5,590 nt of DNA from an uncultured Saprospiraceae bacterium (GCA_937967535.1 CALCMV010000153.1:1-5590); one strand, 5' to 3'. Positions 1-5,319 are shown, numbered from the stretch's first letter. Translations and numbers: made by a program. The notes: generated by a model from the sequence alone, not told the origin.

Positions 1-21
1 AGATTTTGGAAGAATAATATT

Positions 22-52
22 TACTCATTTTGTCATTTACTCATCTACTCAT
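22..52. repeat. Short TACTCAT repeat just downstream of the tRNA array
   Basis: TACTCAT occurs at 22-28, 38-44 and 46-52. The spacings of 16 and 8 bases imply an 8-base unit (TCAT followed by TTAC or CTAC). It lies immediately 3' of the tRNA-Pro gene on the transcribed strand. Similar low-complexity spacer repeats (ACTCGCC type) occur at 3650-3675. No function is evident. Confidence 0.4.
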
Positions 53-64
53 TATATCCTCTAG

Positions 65-136
65 TCTAAGCGGTTGGAGTCGAACCAACACCCACTACAG
101 TCCAAGTGTAGTGCTCTCCCGTTAAGCTACGCCTAG
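65..136 (-). tRNA. tRNA-Pro (anticodon UGG), atypical
   Basis: The minus strand gives a complete 72-nt cloverleaf. The acceptor stem is CTAGGCG with CGCTTAG (one G-U pair) and discriminator A. The D arm is GCTT/GAGC with GG in the loop, the anticodon stem is CTACA/TGTAG around the loop CTTGGAC, the variable loop has 5 nt, and the T arm is GTTGG-TTCGACT-CCAAC. U33 is followed by UGG, which reads Pro CCN codons. C1-G72 and A73 match known proline identity elements. CCA is not encoded (CTA follows the discriminator). The gene is odd in having A at position 37, where bacterial tRNA-Pro normally carries the G that TrmD methylates. It is the last gene of a minus-strand tRNA run. Pro identity rests on the anticodon and acceptor end, since the body is not a standard bacterial tRNA-Pro. 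Confidence 0.85.
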
Positions 137-170
137 ATAAATTTCAAACTGCTTTCAACTTGAATTGGTG

Positions 171-243
171 TAATCACGCAGGGAATCGAACCCCGATCTG
201 GAGGTTCGTAGCCTCCTGTTCTATCCAATTGAACTACGTGATT
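171..243 (-). tRNA. tRNA-Arg (anticodon ACG), atypical body
   Basis: The minus strand gives a clean 73-nt cloverleaf. The acceptor stem AATCACG/CGTGATT is perfectly paired, with discriminator A. The D arm is GTTC/GAAC with the loop AATTGGATA, the anticodon stem is GGAGG/CCTCC around CTACGAA, the variable loop is 4 nt, and the T arm is CGGGG-TTCGATT-CCCTG. The anticodon ACG would be deaminated to ICG by TadA and read CGU, CGC and CGA. A in the D loop after GG and C35 fit arginine identity. CCA is not encoded. The A1-U72 acceptor and AT-rich D stem differ from the usual G1-C72 chromosomal tRNA-Arg, which suggests an accessory copy. It lies 34 nt upstream of tRNA-Pro and 6 nt after the tRNA-like unit, so one transcript is likely. 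Confidence 0.92.
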
Positions 244-249
244 TTTAAG

Positions 250-317
250 TCCAGGCGGTAGGATTTGCACTCAATCCTCCTACTTTAATGTAGTGTCCAC
301 AGTTAGACCGCGCCTAG
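250..317 (-). pseudogene. Degenerate tRNA or tRNA-like RNA
   Basis: This 68-nt minus-strand unit has a 7-bp acceptor stem CTAGGCG/CGCCTGG (one U-G pair) with discriminator A. It has a D-stem-like pair GTCT/GGAC and an anticodon-like hairpin CTAC-ATTAAA-GTAG. A hairpin AGGATT-GAGTGCA-AATCCT sits where the T arm should be. Its 5' half (acceptor, D arm, start of the anticodon stem) closely follows the tRNA-Pro gene at 65-136. Against a functional tRNA: the D loop lacks GG, the T loop lacks TTCRA, the anticodon stem has only 4 bp with a 6-nt loop, and three unpaired bases separate the T arm from the acceptor strand. If the loop were read, UAA (Leu) is the likeliest anticodon. Its place within 1 nt of tRNA-Ala and 6 nt of tRNA-Arg shows that it is processed with them. 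It could be a decayed tRNA or a deliberate tRNA-like spacer. Confidence 0.5.
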
Positions 318-318
318 A

Positions 319-394
319 TGGTGGAAGTTATGGGAATCGAACCCATCACACGTTGCTTGCAAAGCAACATCGCCTGCCTTGGACATGTACTCCC
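319..394 (-). tRNA. tRNA-Ala (anticodon UGC), CCA encoded
   Basis: The minus strand gives 73 nt plus an encoded CCA. The anticodon stem GTTGC/GCAAC encloses TTTGCAA, so the anticodon is UGC and reads Ala GCN codons. The T arm is ATGGG-TTCGATT-CCCAT. The acceptor GGGAGTA/AACTTCC carries the G3-U70 pair that is the hallmark of alanine identity, and the discriminator is A. The D arm TGTC/GGCG with loop CAAGGCA relies on two G-U pairs, position 7-66 is an A-A mismatch, and there are two bases instead of one between the D and anticodon stems. These features make it an atypical tRNA-Ala rather than the rRNA-operon type. It is the first gene of the minus-strand tRNA run and the only one with an encoded CCA. 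Confidence 0.88.
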
Positions 395-438
395 ATTTTT
401 ATGGATAAATCCCAAAACCCAAGTACCAAATTCCAATT

Positions 439-446
439 CAAATATA
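439..446 (-). promoter_or_regulatory. Candidate -7 box for the tRNA array
   Basis: The minus strand reads TATATTTG, a perfect match to the Bacteroidota -7 consensus TAnnTTTG, 44 nt upstream of the first base of tRNA-Ala. No clear -33 TTG lies 19-23 nt further upstream, so the call rests on the -7 box and its position. The surrounding AATTCCAATT-type sequence is low in complexity, which raises the chance of coincidence. Confidence 0.4.
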
Positions 447-519
447 CTTTCTGCGTCCTATTTGTTGGATTTTGGATTTTGTCCACGATAGTTTTATCGG
501 GATGGGATTTGAAACCCTA

Positions 520-570
520 GCAGCCTACGAAAAATGAAGATGAAAAAGAGGAAGAATTTTTCGTAGCTGC
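520..570. repeat. 15-bp bulged inverted repeat
   Basis: GCAG-C-CTACGAAAAAT at 520-535 pairs with ATTTTTCGTAG-CTGC at 556-570. The stem is 15 bp with a single bulged C524, and the 20-nt loop is purine-rich. No T-run follows on either strand, so it is not a standard terminator. A further direct copy of CTACGAAAAAT lies at 581-591. Confidence 0.6.
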
Positions 571-575
571 TTTCC

Positions 576-604
576 AACAACTACGAAAAATTTAACGAGT
601 TGTT
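576..604. repeat. Hairpin containing a third CTACGAAAAAT copy
   Basis: AACAACT (576-582) pairs with AGTTGTT (598-604). CG/CG extends the stem inward past one bulged A. The word CTACGAAAAAT at 581-591 spans the 5' arm and loop, so its copy number and the hairpin overlap. The function is unknown. Confidence 0.4.
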
Positions 605-611
605 AGAATGG

Positions 612-710
612 ATGATTGCCTTGACGGGCAACCGTGACCGTATGCACCATACCACCACGTCCGGGGTCACAGGGACTCGGTTGATGCCCTTCTTTGATTG
701 CAAAGAAGGC
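612..710. ncRNA. Candidate structured RNA or REP-like element
   Basis: The core 626-689 is about 64% GC between AT-rich flanks and folds on paper as nested stems. GGGC (626-629) pairs with GCCC (686-689). AACCG (630-634) pairs with CGGTT (678-682), TGACC (635-639) pairs with GGTCA (665-669), and an inner hairpin GTATG-CAC-CATAC lies at 640-652. An adjoining perfect 9-bp hairpin CCTTCTTTG-ATTG-CAAAGAAGG spans 688-709 and overlaps the outer stem by two bases. A small TTGCC/GGCAA hairpin (616-631) would compete with the outer stem, as a switch might. I do not recognise any RNA family (not SRP RNA, tmRNA, RNase P or a common riboswitch). The strand is unknown, because a palindromic fold works on both. 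An alternative is a REP-type palindrome or a remnant of a mobile element. Confidence 0.4.
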
Positions 711-1038
711 ATGGTGAATGGTGATATGTTGTGTCGTGTATGTCATTGTGATAATGAAATATAATTTCGATTTTAAGTACGCCCTAAACAATGATTTGAA
801 ATTAAAATTAGTTCCATTAGAATTGAAAAAAAATACAAACTTTTATATAAAATACTGATAATCAAATTTTTATAACAACCAAAAAAAGTAAAAAAATTTC
901 TTGTTTGCAGATTTTCAACATTCAAATTAAACCTTTTTATTGGCTCAACGTCCAAATAATCGTACATCACGACAGTCGAGATTCACACAAAAAGAGAAAA
1001 CCACGTATAAAACATTTTTTAAATAAAATTAAATTAAA
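711..1038 (+). other. AT-rich leader upstream of the Spy-like gene
   Basis: No gene is seen. The first 50 bases are rich in TG-containing words (ATGGTGAATGGTGATATG). From about 760 the DNA is extremely AT-rich with A and T runs. It must hold the promoter of the gene at 1039, but I find no convincing TTG/TAnnTTTG pair. The last 20 bases are almost pure A/T (AAATAAAATTAAATTAAA) in front of the ATG. This is the usual Bacteroidota start context, which lacks a Shine-Dalgarno motif. Confidence 0.5.
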
Positions 1039-1962
1039 ATGAGAAGTATAAAATTTTTAGTCGCCTTATTTGCGGCAGTTTTAATGACCATCCCCACATT
1101 TGCACAACGCGGCGACAAAGCCCATAAAGGAAAGCGTGGTCCGGGCATGATGCAAGTCCTTGACCTTACAGCCGAACAAGAAGCAAAGGCAAAAAGCATC
1201 GCCGAAGCCTATCGTCCGAAATTTGATGCCATCAGAGACCAAGAGACGAATAGAGAGGTAGCACGCGAAAAAACAAAGCAACTCCGCGCCGAGCAAGAAG
1301 CCGAGTTTAAAAAGATATTGACTGCCGACCAAATTGCGAAATTGGACGCACACAAAGCCGAGCGCGAAGCAAGTAGAAAGGCATTTCAAGAAAAAGTAAA
1401 AAACGTGGATAAAGAGGGAATGAAAGGTGAGATGAAGACCTATAAAGATAAGAATATCAAGCCCGTACTCTTAGAGCAACGCAAAAAACTCGAACCACAA
1501 ATCAGTGCTGCCGACCAAGCTGAAATCAAAGAATTGCGTGTAGCAATGAAAGCTGCCAAAAAGGAAATCAAAGCCGTAAAAGACAAGTACAAAGATACTC
1601 GCACCGATGCAGCAAGTGGCAAACGCAAAGGCAGCGCAGCACATACTCAAATCAAAGCTGTAAAAGATAAATACGCCGAAAAATACGAGGCAGCACAAGC
1701 TCTCGCCGAGAAATACGATGCTCAAATCACAGCTTTGTATAGCGAAATTGAAGGTAAAAGAACGCAGTGGGAATCAGATATGACTGATATTAAGGAAGAT
1801 TATTTTGGTGAAGTCATAGAAGAATTTGGCGACGACCCTCGCGCAGAAAAATGGCGCAATAAAAAAGAGACAGCAGCCAAGCGCAAACCCAACAAAGACA
1901 AAGTTGCCTTTTTGCTAATGGATGTAAATAAAAAAGAGAAAAAAGGAGAGAGAAGGAAGTAA
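1039..1962 (+). CDS. Secreted LTxxQ-motif (Spy/CpxP-like) helical protein
   Basis: The protein has 307 residues. Residues 1-22 form a signal peptide (hydrophobic core LVALFAAVLM, cleavage after TFA and before QRGDK), so it acts in the periplasm or envelope. The mature protein is highly charged, lysine-rich and almost entirely predicted helix/coiled coil. Two LTxxQ-type motifs, LDLTAEQ (41-47) and ILTADQIAKLD (93-103), bracket a helical hairpin as in the Spy/CpxP family of periplasmic chaperones and stress sensors. A related second unit seems to begin near 139 (KPVLLEQRKKLEPQISAADQ). IKAVKDKY occurs twice (177-184 and 205-212), pointing to internal duplication. The C-terminal ~40 residues are a basic tail with FLLMDVN at 291-297. 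Typical Spy proteins are about 150-160 residues, so this is roughly double length. The ATG at 1039 follows an A/T-rich stretch with no Shine-Dalgarno. The exact function is unknown; envelope chaperone-like binding is an inference from the motifs. Confidence 0.85.
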   Translation: MRSIKFLVALFAAVLMTIPTFAQRGDKAHKGKRGPGMMQVLDLTAEQEAKAKSIAEAYRPKFDAIRDQETNREVAREKTKQLRAEQEAEFKKILTADQIAKLDAHKAEREASRKAFQEKVKNVDKEGMKGEMKTYKDKNIKPVLLEQRKKLEPQISAADQAEIKELRVAMKAAKKEIKAVKDKYKDTRTDAASGKRKGSAAHTQIKAVKDKYAEKYEAAQALAEKYDAQITALYSEIEGKRTQWESDMTDIKEDYFGEVIEEFGDDPRAEKWRNKKETAAKRKPNKDKVAFLLMDVNKKEKKGERRK

Positions 1963-1971
1963 GCAATAGGA

Positions 1972-2011
1972 ACATCCGTAGAGAAAATTCATAAATTTTC
2001 TCTACGGATGT
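1972..2011. terminator. Bidirectional hairpin terminator, 18-bp perfect stem
   Basis: 1972-1989 and 1994-2011 are perfect reverse complements (arms start ACATCCGTAG and end CTACGGATGT) around the loop CATA. The hairpin starts 10 bases after the stop of the Spy-like gene and ends 10 bases before the stop of the convergent M28 gene. It can therefore end transcripts from both sides. No strong T-run follows, so termination may rely on the A/T pairs near the loop or on mRNA-end protection. Confidence 0.75.
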
Positions 2012-2021
2012 CTTGGTTCCC

Positions 2022-3404
2022 TTACATCCCATATCTATCCAACAAATACACCAATGAAGACATTGCTGCCGCACCAAGTTCCAATTCGCGTTTATTGACC
2101 GCATCAAAAGTATCATTTGGCGCATGGTGATAATCAAAATATCGCTGCGAATCCGGCTGCAAACCAAATAGCAAACCCATCTGCGGCTTGAGTCGCGTCA
2201 CATCTGCCCCGCTACCGCCGCTTGGTTTTATCACAATACCGTAGGGCGAAAGCAATTTGTCCCATTCTTTTGCCTTTTTAATGTGTGTTTTATACACCGA
2301 TTCGTCTGCCTCTGTGGTGAAACCGCGTGGCGTAAATCCTCCCCTATCCGATTCGATGGCTGCGATGTGTTTTTCGCCTCTGTCATTCGACCAATTGGCG
2401 TAGGCTTTCGCGCCTTCCTGACCGTTTTCTTCATTCATAAACCATACACATCGTAGTGTGCGTTGTGGCTTGATATTCAGTTTGTTAAACGTATTTATAA
2501 CATCCAAAGCCTGCGTACAGCCTGCCCCGTCGTCGTGTGCGCCTTGGTTCAAATCCCATGAGTCGAGGTGTCCGCCTACGAGGATAATTTCATCGGGAAA
2601 TCGGCTGCCTTTTATCTCTCCCACTACATTGTAAGAGAGCTTGTCGGGCATCCATTGGCAGTCTGTTTTTACATATACGCGCACAGCTTCTTTTTCCAAT
2701 AAAGTACTGAGCAGTTCGGCATCTTTCGTACTAATCGCTACGGCAGGAATCGCCTTGCTTCTGTCCTCAAAATAAGTCACGCCACTGTGCGGCACATCGT
2801 CCAATTTGGTAGTCATAGAGCGTACAAGGGTAGCTACTGCACCGAGTTCCATAGCGGCTGCCGGACCATATACACGTTGGTCTACCGCGCCGCCGTATGC
2901 CGCAAATGTACTCACCTGCAAAGGGTCTAAGGGGCGATTATAAAACACAATTTTGCCGCGTACACTTGCCGCACCGAGTGCTTTGAGTTCGTCAATACTC
3001 TTGACTTCGATGACCTCGCCTGCCACGCCCAATTTGCCCGAACTCCCCGAACCGCCCAAAGCAACTGCATTAAGCGACTGTGTACCAAGCGTTTGTGAAG
3101 CCACGATTTTCACGACTTCCTTATCGCCGCGTTCCCAATGCGGAACCATACAAGGCTGCAACCACACCGAATCAAAGCCCATCGTTTCAAATTTGGCTTT
3201 GCCGTAATCTACCGCAGCCGCCGCACCCGGCGAGCCACTGAGTCTGCCGCCGACTTTTGTGCAGAGGTGTTCGAGTGTTTCGTAAGCATCGCCTTGTATG
3301 AGGGATATATCGTAGATTTCGCGAATTTTGAACGCATCTTCATCTTCTTGTGCGACCACAAGCATGGGGCATAAACAACAAAAGAATATGAGTATTTTTT
3401 TCAT
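2022..3404 (-). CDS. Exported M28 family zinc peptidase, carboxypeptidase Q-like
   Basis: The product has 460 residues from the ATG at 3404. A signal peptide occupies about residues 1-18 (MKK, then ILIFFCCLCPMLVVA before QEDED). A PA-type insert lies roughly at 110-245 (VRGKIVFYNRPL, then YGPAAAMELGAVA). It is followed by the M28 catalytic core with the full metal set: H279 and D281 in GGHLDSWD, D291 in AHDDGAG, E325-E326 in MNEENGQEG, D353 in ESDRGG, and H426 or H427 in YFDYHHAPNDTFD. By family knowledge this is a di-zinc exopeptidase, and the YHH motif and PA insert fit the plasma glutamate carboxypeptidase (CPQ) group. It probably trims exported or nutrient peptides in the periplasm or at the cell surface. 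An ATG at 3417-3419 adds MIVYI, but MKK starts a better signal peptide and fits the promoter distance. No sorting domain is present. The exact substrate is unknown. Confidence 0.92.
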   Translation of the reverse strand: MKKILIFFCCLCPMLVVAQEDEDAFKIREIYDISLIQGDAYETLEHLCTKVGGRLSGSPGAAAAVDYGKAKFETMGFDSVWLQPCMVPHWERGDKEVVKIVASQTLGTQSLNAVALGGSGSSGKLGVAGEVIEVKSIDELKALGAASVRGKIVFYNRPLDPLQVSTFAAYGGAVDQRVYGPAAAMELGAVATLVRSMTTKLDDVPHSGVTYFEDRSKAIPAVAISTKDAELLSTLLEKEAVRVYVKTDCQWMPDKLSYNVVGEIKGSRFPDEIILVGGHLDSWDLNQGAHDDGAGCTQALDVINTFNKLNIKPQRTLRCVWFMNEENGQEGAKAYANWSNDRGEKHIAAIESDRGGFTPRGFTTEADESVYKTHIKKAKEWDKLLSPYGIVIKPSGGSGADVTRLKPQMGLLFGLQPDSQRYFDYHHAPNDTFDAVNKRELELGAAAMSSLVYLLDRYGM

Positions 3405-3436
3405 AATATAAACAATCATTTTTTATTTTACAATGA

Positions 3437-3468
3437 CGAATATAAGCAACTCATTCCATACCGTTCAA
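3437..3468 (-). promoter_or_regulatory. Candidate Bacteroidota-type promoter of the M28 peptidase gene
   Basis: On the minus strand TTG (3468-3466) is followed after 21 bases by TATATTCG (3444-3437). This matches the -7 consensus TAnnTTTG with one mismatch and allowed spacing. The -7 box ends 32 bases before the ATG at 3404. Transcription would start near 3430, which gives a normal short leader for that ATG and almost none for the alternative at 3419. Confidence 0.45.
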
Positions 3469-3488
3469 TTTTTTTGTAAAATAAAAAT

Positions 3489-3617
3489 ATGCTCACAACA
3501 ACAGGCTTCATTCTATCTGAATTTGACGACTCTGATGCGCCACATTTCCATCAACTCAATGCCGCCCTCCAAATGATGAAATATACCGGAGAATTGCCTT
3601 TTGTGACTAGCGAGTGA
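3489..3617 (+). pseudogene. N-terminal remnant of a RimJ/RimL-type GNAT acetyltransferase
   Basis: An ATG after the A/T-rich AAAATAAAAAT opens a 42-codon frame. Its product matches the start of GNAT acetyltransferases of the RimJ/RimL type: LTT near the start, FILSEFDDSDAPHFHQLN (7-24) like the family's first strand and helix, and MMKYTGELPF (29-38) like the family's conserved VMKYTGDxPF. Normal members have about 170-190 residues. Here the similarity stops at PF (codon 38), and VTSE-stop is supplied by a short-period repeat (GTGACTAGCGAGTGAC). The acetyl-CoA-binding motif is absent, so no enzyme can be made. The start region looks intact, which suggests fairly recent decay. No other part of the gene is in this window. 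The family call rests on motif memory, not on a search. Confidence 0.65.
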
Positions 3618-3680
3618 CAAGCTATTTTTTGTGTGACTCGATACCCGATACTCGCCACTCCTCACTCGCCACTCCCTACT
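3604..3680. repeat. Degenerate ACTCGCC spacer repeat between two eroded gene ends
   Basis: ACTCGCCACTCC occurs twice in direct order (3650-3661 and 3664-3675, period 14). A related inverted piece AGCGAGTGA lies at 3609-3617, and GCGAGTGA (3610-3617) is the reverse complement of TCACTCGC (3662-3669). CGATACCCGATA at 3639-3650 is a further short duplication. The block runs from the broken end of the GNAT fragment to the last codons of the LVIVD-repeat protein. Confidence 0.6.
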
Positions 3681-5251
3681 AATTTCCCATTCCCAATTAT
3701 TTCATTATTTTCATTTAAAATTTCATAAAAATAAATACCCGCGCCCAATTGGTTTACATTATAATTATTTAATAATGAATTATTTAGAACAAATTCTTTG
3801 ATTATTTTTCCATTTAAATGATAAAGCACAAATCGCTCGGCACGTACAGGCAATTTGGAGACATCCACCGTAATTCTATCCTGAAATGGATTGGGAAAAA
3901 CCTCAATCAAATCTGTATACAAAGCCTCATTTACGCTCACATCTAGAGGCGAAAGTGCTACTTCGACCCACAGGCTGTCATTGGCTTGCAGTTCAATATT
4001 ATCTACAATTTTGGTATTATATCCTGCCCGTTCAAAAGTCATGGAATAGCTGCCGGGCAAAGCTCCGGTGGCATATTTTCCCTCAAAATCCGTTTCAATC
4101 GTATTGTTTAGCGTCACCGAAGCTGCAAAAAGTGCTTCGCCCGAAAGCGAATCGCGCACTATGCCAAAAATATGCCCCGCTTCTGCATCATTGAATTGCC
4201 AAACATACAAACCTTTCGTGCGGTCACCACCTATGATTTTGCCCGATGGCAGAAAAGGACAAGCCGACCACAAACCACTAAAACCGCCACTCGCCCCCGA
4301 AAAAGTATCATAAAAACCCACCTCCACAGGCACATCAGGGCGGCTGACATCCAAAGCACGCAAGCCTTCCGTATTGTGTGCAGCAAACAAAAAATCACCG
4401 CGCACATAGGGATTGTGTACAAGTGCGGCGGAGTTGGCAGTATATTGAGCCTGAACGATTTCTGTAATATTATCCAAATCCGAAATATCGAAAGTTCGCA
4501 TAGGCAAACCATCCGTCTCATCGCACACATAGAGGTAGCGATTATCGCTAGAAGTCCACGAACTATGTGTAAAGGCATTTGCGTAACTAATGCGCTTCAA
4601 AAGTTGCGGATTCGACTTGTCAGAAATATCTACAATATCCAATGTTCCTTCAAAAATAGCGGAAGCATACAACCTATCGCCCCGTACATGACAATCGTGA
4701 ATATAATATGGATGATAACCCCCAACTGCCTGAATATCAGCCGGATTCGATACATCAAAAATAATAACACCATCGGGTTCGGGAATATCACTCGAAGTCG
4801 CACCATTCACATAAATGTAGCTAGAGTCAGGATGGTACACATCACTCTGAATGATATGTGCGCGGGAAAACATATCCTGATAAGTACGTACCAAATGCAG
4901 ACTGTCCGGTAGATATTCAAGGCTGATTACTTGCAGTCCCTGCCCTGCCCCTGTGCCTTCTGTGGTCACATAGGCATGGTCTTTTACGACCGTTATTTCC
5001 CGCCAATTGGAGCCGGGACCGGGTACAAAACCCACCTCCGTAATCGGCGCATTATCAATGCTATATGCCGCCAAGCCTGTTCGCGCCCCTACGAGTGCGT
5101 ACTCTGCCCCGTCTGCCCCTACATAAGTCCACGAGCCGGAATATCGCGTATCTCCACGATTGGCTACATCAAATAATTCAACATTCAAATTTTGAGCAAG
5201 TAAAATATTTACAATACTCATTACCAAAATAGTACAAATAGTTTTTTGCAT
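3662..5251 (-). CDS. Choice-of-anchor B (LVIVD-repeat) protein with T9SS sorting domain
   Basis: The protein has 529 residues. A signal peptide spans about 1-19 (ending ILLA, then QNLNV). Residues ~37-355 are a beta-propeller-like array of LVIVD-type repeats: YALVGARTGLAAYSID (51-66), GVIIFDVSNPADIQAVGGY (161-179), GTLDIVDISDKSNPQLLKR (202-220), MRTFDISDLDNITEI (251-265) and GLRALDVSRPDVPVEVGFY (296-314). The array begins in the manner of choice-of-anchor B proteins. Residues ~359-436 (GHIFGIVRDSLSGE, then TDFEGKYATGALPGSY) are a carboxypeptidase-regulatory-like beta-sandwich. Residues ~449-525 are a type A type IX secretion sorting domain (VFPNPFQDRI at 451-460, LNGKIIKEF, LGAGIYFYEI at 502-511). 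The protein should therefore cross the outer membrane and be anchored or released. The role of the family is unknown; there are no catalytic motifs. The last four residues, GSGE, and the stop come from the adjacent repeat. No Shine-Dalgarno precedes the ATG. Confidence 0.92.
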   Translation of the reverse strand: MQKTICTILVMSIVNILLAQNLNVELFDVANRGDTRYSGSWTYVGADGAEYALVGARTGLAAYSIDNAPITEVGFVPGPGSNWREITVVKDHAYVTTEGTGAGQGLQVISLEYLPDSLHLVRTYQDMFSRAHIIQSDVYHPDSSYIYVNGATSSDIPEPDGVIIFDVSNPADIQAVGGYHPYYIHDCHVRGDRLYASAIFEGTLDIVDISDKSNPQLLKRISYANAFTHSSWTSSDNRYLYVCDETDGLPMRTFDISDLDNITEIVQAQYTANSAALVHNPYVRGDFLFAAHNTEGLRALDVSRPDVPVEVGFYDTFSGASGGFSGLWSACPFLPSGKIIGGDRTKGLYVWQFNDAEAGHIFGIVRDSLSGEALFAASVTLNNTIETDFEGKYATGALPGSYSMTFERAGYNTKIVDNIELQANDSLWVEVALSPLDVSVNEALYTDLIEVFPNPFQDRITVDVSKLPVRAERFVLYHLNGKIIKEFVLNNSLLNNYNVNQLGAGIYFYEILNENNEIIGNGKLVGSGE

Positions 5252-5319
5252 AATTATTTAAGTTTACGGATGACGGGTTATGGGTTGCGAAAAAGGTTTT
5301 TTGGCAGTTTTTATAGAAT

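Larger units (their letters stand above)
395..611. other. Noncoding spacer with hairpins
   Basis: No credible gene is seen. The stretch begins with a low-complexity AT-rich part (CCCAAAACCC, CCAAATTCCAATT). A small hairpin CGATA-GTTT-TATCG follows at 486-499, then GGGATTTGAAACCC at 504-517, and then two larger hairpins at 520-570 and 576-604, described separately. It separates the minus-strand tRNA run from the GC-rich element and would carry the tRNA promoter. Confidence 0.5.

Noticed and set aside
504..517. T-arm-like GGGTTTCAAATCCC on the minus strand
   Set aside because: No matching acceptor, D arm or anticodon arm could be built around it. It is probably part of the low-complexity spacer.
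293..520. 75-aa plus-strand frame with YGNRTH-like text
   Set aside because: It runs antisense to tRNA-Ala. The GNRTH string is the reverse of a T arm (GGGAATCGAACCC), a well-known false ORF signature.
603..791. 62-aa minus-strand frame over the GC-rich element
   Set aside because: It has no recognisable domain or start context, and the hairpin structure explains the sequence better. A fragment of a repeat-encoded peptide cannot be fully excluded.
773..970. 65-aa minus-strand frame in the AT-rich leader
   Set aside because: It is rich in F, L, I and Y from A/T-rich DNA, with no domain or start signal.
1081..1725. Cysteine- and phenylalanine-rich minus-strand frames
   Set aside because: They are shadows opposite the Spy-like gene, whose signal peptide and motifs are convincing.
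3459..3468. ATACCGTTCA here and its reverse complement near 5331-5340 as a shared operator
   Set aside because: The match is only about 10 bases and lies in opposite orientation and at different distance to the two genes. Chance is likely.
4172..4912. 246-aa plus-strand frame
   Set aside because: It lies antisense inside the LVIVD-repeat protein gene, with no domain. The opposite strand has clear family motifs throughout.
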